Source: Azospira inquinata
GTDB lineage: Bacteria > Pseudomonadota > Gammaproteobacteria > Burkholderiales > Rhodocyclaceae
Assembly: GCF_018905915.1 (NCBI RefSeq)
Contig: NZ_CP064782.1
Location: 434,001-498,000 of the forward strand
Direction of reading: 5' to 3'
Length of the DNA stretch: 64,000 nt
Part shown: positions 61,284 through 64,000 of the stretch, piece after piece
Layout: every line of letters begins with the position of its first letter
How positions within the stretch are numbered: position 1 is the first letter of the stretch
The notes under the pieces: model-generated
The model's database searches: none
The model's input: the letters and a program-made list of their open reading frames with translations, nothing else
Told to the model about the DNA's origin: nothing
Made by a program: the position numbers and the translations under genes

Positions 61284-63112
61284 TCGGCAAATTCTGGCAT
61301 CGCTACATTACCCGCCTGGCCTCCTCCGACTATCCCAAAGCGGCGGTCCGCCTTAAGGAGGTGCAAGGCACTTTGGCCATCCTGTTTCGCGCCTTTGGTG
61401 GCGACCCGGGCCTGCGCCTTGCCACGGCGGTGGAACGACGCCATGGGGCCCGGCGCAAACTCCTTGCCCGGGTGGCTGGTACCGATGAAAAGACGGCTCA
61501 GGGCTACATGGACGAGAGCACCCTGCGCCTGCCTACGGAAATCGCCATTTTTCCCGAGGCCCCCCTCAATCGTGACCTGTATGTATGGCTAGTGGCGCTG
61601 GCCGCCGCCGCCATCAGAACCCCGGCCCGGGAGGATGCCCTGGTACGCAATCAGGAGGCCACCAGCCTGGCCCTGACCCTTTGGCCGGGGCTGGCTCCCC
61701 GCTACCGCCGCTTGGTGGAAGCCCACATCGCCCAACGCCTCCCCGAAGAGCGCCTGCCTGGGCCGGAGCAGGCCCAGGAGGCGGCGATTCGCCGCGCCCT
61801 GAGGCGCCCCGGGAGCGCCACCCAAATTCCCTCCGCCCCCACGCCCCCGGCCCCCGTGCCGCTCTGGTTATGGGGCTTTGAGGAAAATGACGAGGCCAGG
61901 GGGATACGCCGCCCCACTCCCACGGGGGAAAACGCCGGGCCCCGGCCCACCGCGCCGGTCAATGAGGACCAGCAGGCCCATGCTGCCAAAAACATCGAGC
62001 ACCAGCAGGAAAAAAACGGCCTGCTCCTGCATTTCCGTGCGGAAAGCCTGCTGTCCTTAGGGGAGTTCATCAAAGTCAATCGGCCGGACGAGGAGGACCC
62101 GGACCCCCACGCGGATGGGGCCGCCCGGGATCTGGATTATTTATCCATCGCCCCGGACGGTCAGCGGGTGGCCTCCCGGGTTCGCTTTGACCTGGATCTG
62201 CCCTCCGCGGCGGAGGACGACCAGGTGCTGGGGGAAGGCATTCCCTTGCCCGAGTGGGATTACCGGAAGGAAACCCTCCGGGAAGATTTTGTGCGCCTGT
62301 TGGAAATGGCGCCCCGCAACACCGCCCCCGCCCCCTTGCCTTCCCATTTGATCAGGCTCGCCCGGCGTCTCCACCAGCAATTTCTCCTACTTTCCTCCGC
62401 ACGCCGATGGCTCAAAGCCCAATCGGACGGCCCGGAGCTGGACCTTGACGCTACGGTGCGGGCCATTACGGACAAGGCCTGCGGCAATAATCCCTCGGAT
62501 AATCTCTATCTGTCCCTGGAACGGCGGGACCGGGATCTGGCCTGTCTGGTGCTGGCCGACCTGTCCCTCTCCACGGACGCCTGGGTGAGCAGCCAGGCCC
62601 GGGTGGTGGACGTGATCCGGGACACCCTGTTGGTCTTTGGGGAAGCCTTGACCGCGACCGGGGATCGCTTCGCCCTGTGCGGCTTTTCCTCCCTCAAACG
62701 GAGCCATGTGCGCTTTTCCCGCCTGAAAGATTTTGATCGCCCCTTCGACGCCACCGTCCGGGGACGCATTCTGGGCATCAAACCCGGCTACTACACCCGG
62801 CTGGGGGCCGGGATTCGCCACGCCAGCAACCAGCTGGTGAAACAGGCCGCCAACCAGCGCATTTTGCTCATACTCTCCGATGGCAAGCCCAACGACCTGG
62901 ATTTGTATGAAGGCCGCTACGGTATCGAAGACACCCGCAGAGCCATCATGGAAGCCAAGAAAATGGGGCTGCAAGCCTTCTGCGTCACCATCGACCGGGA
63001 GGGCCAGTCCTATCTCCCCCATTTATTTGGTCCTAAAGGCTACGCGGTCATCCACCGTCCGGAAGACCTGCCCAAAGAGCTGCCCCAGCTCTACGCCCAG
63101 CTAACCCGCTAA
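61271..63112 (+). CDS. norD: NorD, VWA-domain assembly protein
   Basis: A 613-residue protein that acts with NorQ in NO reductase maturation. The C-terminal VWA domain (about 420-600) contains the MIDAS-like DLSLSTDAW and a later LLILSDGKPND. The N-terminal half is helical, with an Ala/Pro-rich linker near 180-235. The start at 61271 (MEELIGKFWH) gives a 13-bp overlap with the preceding gene. No T-tract terminator follows. Confidence 0.9.
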   Translation: MEELIGKFWHRYITRLASSDYPKAAVRLKEVQGTLAILFRAFGGDPGLRLATAVERRHGARRKLLARVAGTDEKTAQGYMDESTLRLPTEIAIFPEAPLNRDLYVWLVALAAAAIRTPAREDALVRNQEATSLALTLWPGLAPRYRRLVEAHIAQRLPEERLPGPEQAQEAAIRRALRRPGSATQIPSAPTPPAPVPLWLWGFEENDEARGIRRPTPTGENAGPRPTAPVNEDQQAHAAKNIEHQQEKNGLLLHFRAESLLSLGEFIKVNRPDEEDPDPHADGAARDLDYLSIAPDGQRVASRVRFDLDLPSAAEDDQVLGEGIPLPEWDYRKETLREDFVRLLEMAPRNTAPAPLPSHLIRLARRLHQQFLLLSSARRWLKAQSDGPELDLDATVRAITDKACGNNPSDNLYLSLERRDRDLACLVLADLSLSTDAWVSSQARVVDVIRDTLLVFGEALTATGDRFALCGFSSLKRSHVRFSRLKDFDRPFDATVRGRILGIKPGYYTRLGAGIRHASNQLVKQAANQRILLILSDGKPNDLDLYEGRYGIEDTRRAIMEAKKMGLQAFCVTIDREGQSYLPHLFGPKGYAVIHRPEDLPKELPQLYAQLTR

Positions 63113-63473
63113 GTCGGGAGCAACGGCCCGGGCCCATCCCGGCGCCGGAAAGGGGCACCTCTCACCCTAGCCCGGGCTGGGGATGCCAAAGCTCGCCCCC
63201 TCTCCACCAGACATCGGGGAGAGGGGCTTAGGGCTTGGACATTCCGGCCAAAGCTTCTCGGGGAGACCGGGCTATGGCGCGTGCCTCCAAGATGCCAGGC
63301 CAACCTGGCCTGAGCAGGCCAGAGGGTTATAGCCGAGGCCATATCATTTGGCCTAAATCAATCGCCCCAAAGCAGAAGCCCGACTGGAAGCCGTTTTTTG
63401 CCAATGTCGCCGGTGACATGGCCGCTCCTTCCTTGCCCAGGGAAAGGGCAAAAGTCCCTTCCCGCCCCCCCAT
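63113..63473. other. Gene-free interval between norD and norB
   Basis: No gene is supported. A strong hairpin (63195-63226, GCCCCCTCTCC...GGGAGAGGGGC) lacks a T-tract and may end the norD transcript with Rho. Confidence 0.5.
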
Positions 63474-63514
63474 AAAAAAACTGCCACTACCGTCATCTTC
63501 CACGGTAGTGGCAG
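63474..63514 (-). terminator. Terminator after norB
   Basis: On the minus strand CTGCCACTACCGT-N8-ACGGTAGTGGCAG is a perfect 13-bp stem followed by T7. It lies about 25 bp after the norB stop. Confidence 0.95.
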
Positions 63515-63538
63515 CCGTTTTACGCCGGAGGCTTACCC

Positions 63539-64000
<462 letters not shown>

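Overview
The window looks like chromosomal DNA from a GC-rich betaproteobacterium that denitrifies through a cytochrome cd1 (NirS) pathway. It is most like the Rhodocyclales (Azospira/Dechlorosoma type). That placement is inferred from gene content and order (rpsF-priB-rpsR, a cysI-DUF934-cysH-cysD-cysN operon, a nirDL fusion, nor accessory genes) and not from a database search. No rRNA or tRNA gene and no CRISPR array was recognised.

Layout. 1-2.2 kb: ribosomal S6/PriB/S18 operon and an AI-2E/PerM-type permease, with two overlapping promoters between them. 2.3-9.5 kb: assimilatory sulfate reduction, with cysB divergent from tauE-cysI-DUF934-cysH-cysD-cysN. 9.9 kb: HU. 10.4-12.3 kb: a small integron-type cassette array with attC-like sites, no integrase in the window and unknown-function cassettes. 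12.3-15.6 kb: a giant AsmA/DUF748 protein. 15.8-17.3 kb: fpr bracketed by two heptanucleotide arrays. 17.6-25.5 kb: an EAL protein, a NitT/TauT-type ABC transporter, a thioredoxin-SCO fusion and a two-subunit CoA transferase whose genes are separated by 558 bp. 25.6-28.9 kb: carbonic anhydrase, an AT-rich island with a membrane-anchored gluzincin-like protease, and a rhodanese. 29-36.3 kb: transsulfuration/sulfhydrylation genes (cystathionine beta-synthase, gamma-lyase type enzyme, MetY) with an enoyl-CoA hydratase and small enzymes. 36.6-43.7 kb: an orphan N6-adenine methyltransferase, rlmB, an HDOD protein, LemA with a GIDE/EF-hand partner, and uup. 43.9-46.9 kb: a putative NO/Fe-S stress module (hemerythrin, DUF2249, polytopic membrane protein, SufT-like) divergent from an NsrR-like regulator. 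47.2-57.9 kb: nirS-M-C-F-DL-G-H-J-N, divergent nirE and a Dnr-type regulator. 58.1-64 kb: DUF2249, norE, norF, norQ, a polyferredoxin and norD, convergent with norB, which runs off the window.

How the genes fit together. Sulfate is activated by CysDN, reduced by CysH and CysI, and the sulfide can enter cysteine and methionine metabolism through MetY and the transsulfuration enzymes. An ATAAC-N5-GTTAT inverted repeat lies upstream of both cysB/tauE and the cystathionine beta-synthase gene, suggesting a shared CysB-type operator. In the denitrification half, perfect or near-perfect FNR/DNR boxes lie between nirS and nirE and in front of nirJ, so the Dnr-like regulator encoded here probably controls two or more nir transcripts. 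NirE, F, DL, G, H, J and N make heme d1 for NirS. NirM and NirC are c-type electron carriers. The nor genes assemble the enzyme that removes the NO.

The least explained parts are the cassette array, the heptamer arrays around fpr, the thioredoxin-SCO/ABC/CoA-transferase cluster, the AT-rich protease island and the LemA/GIDE-EF-hand pair.
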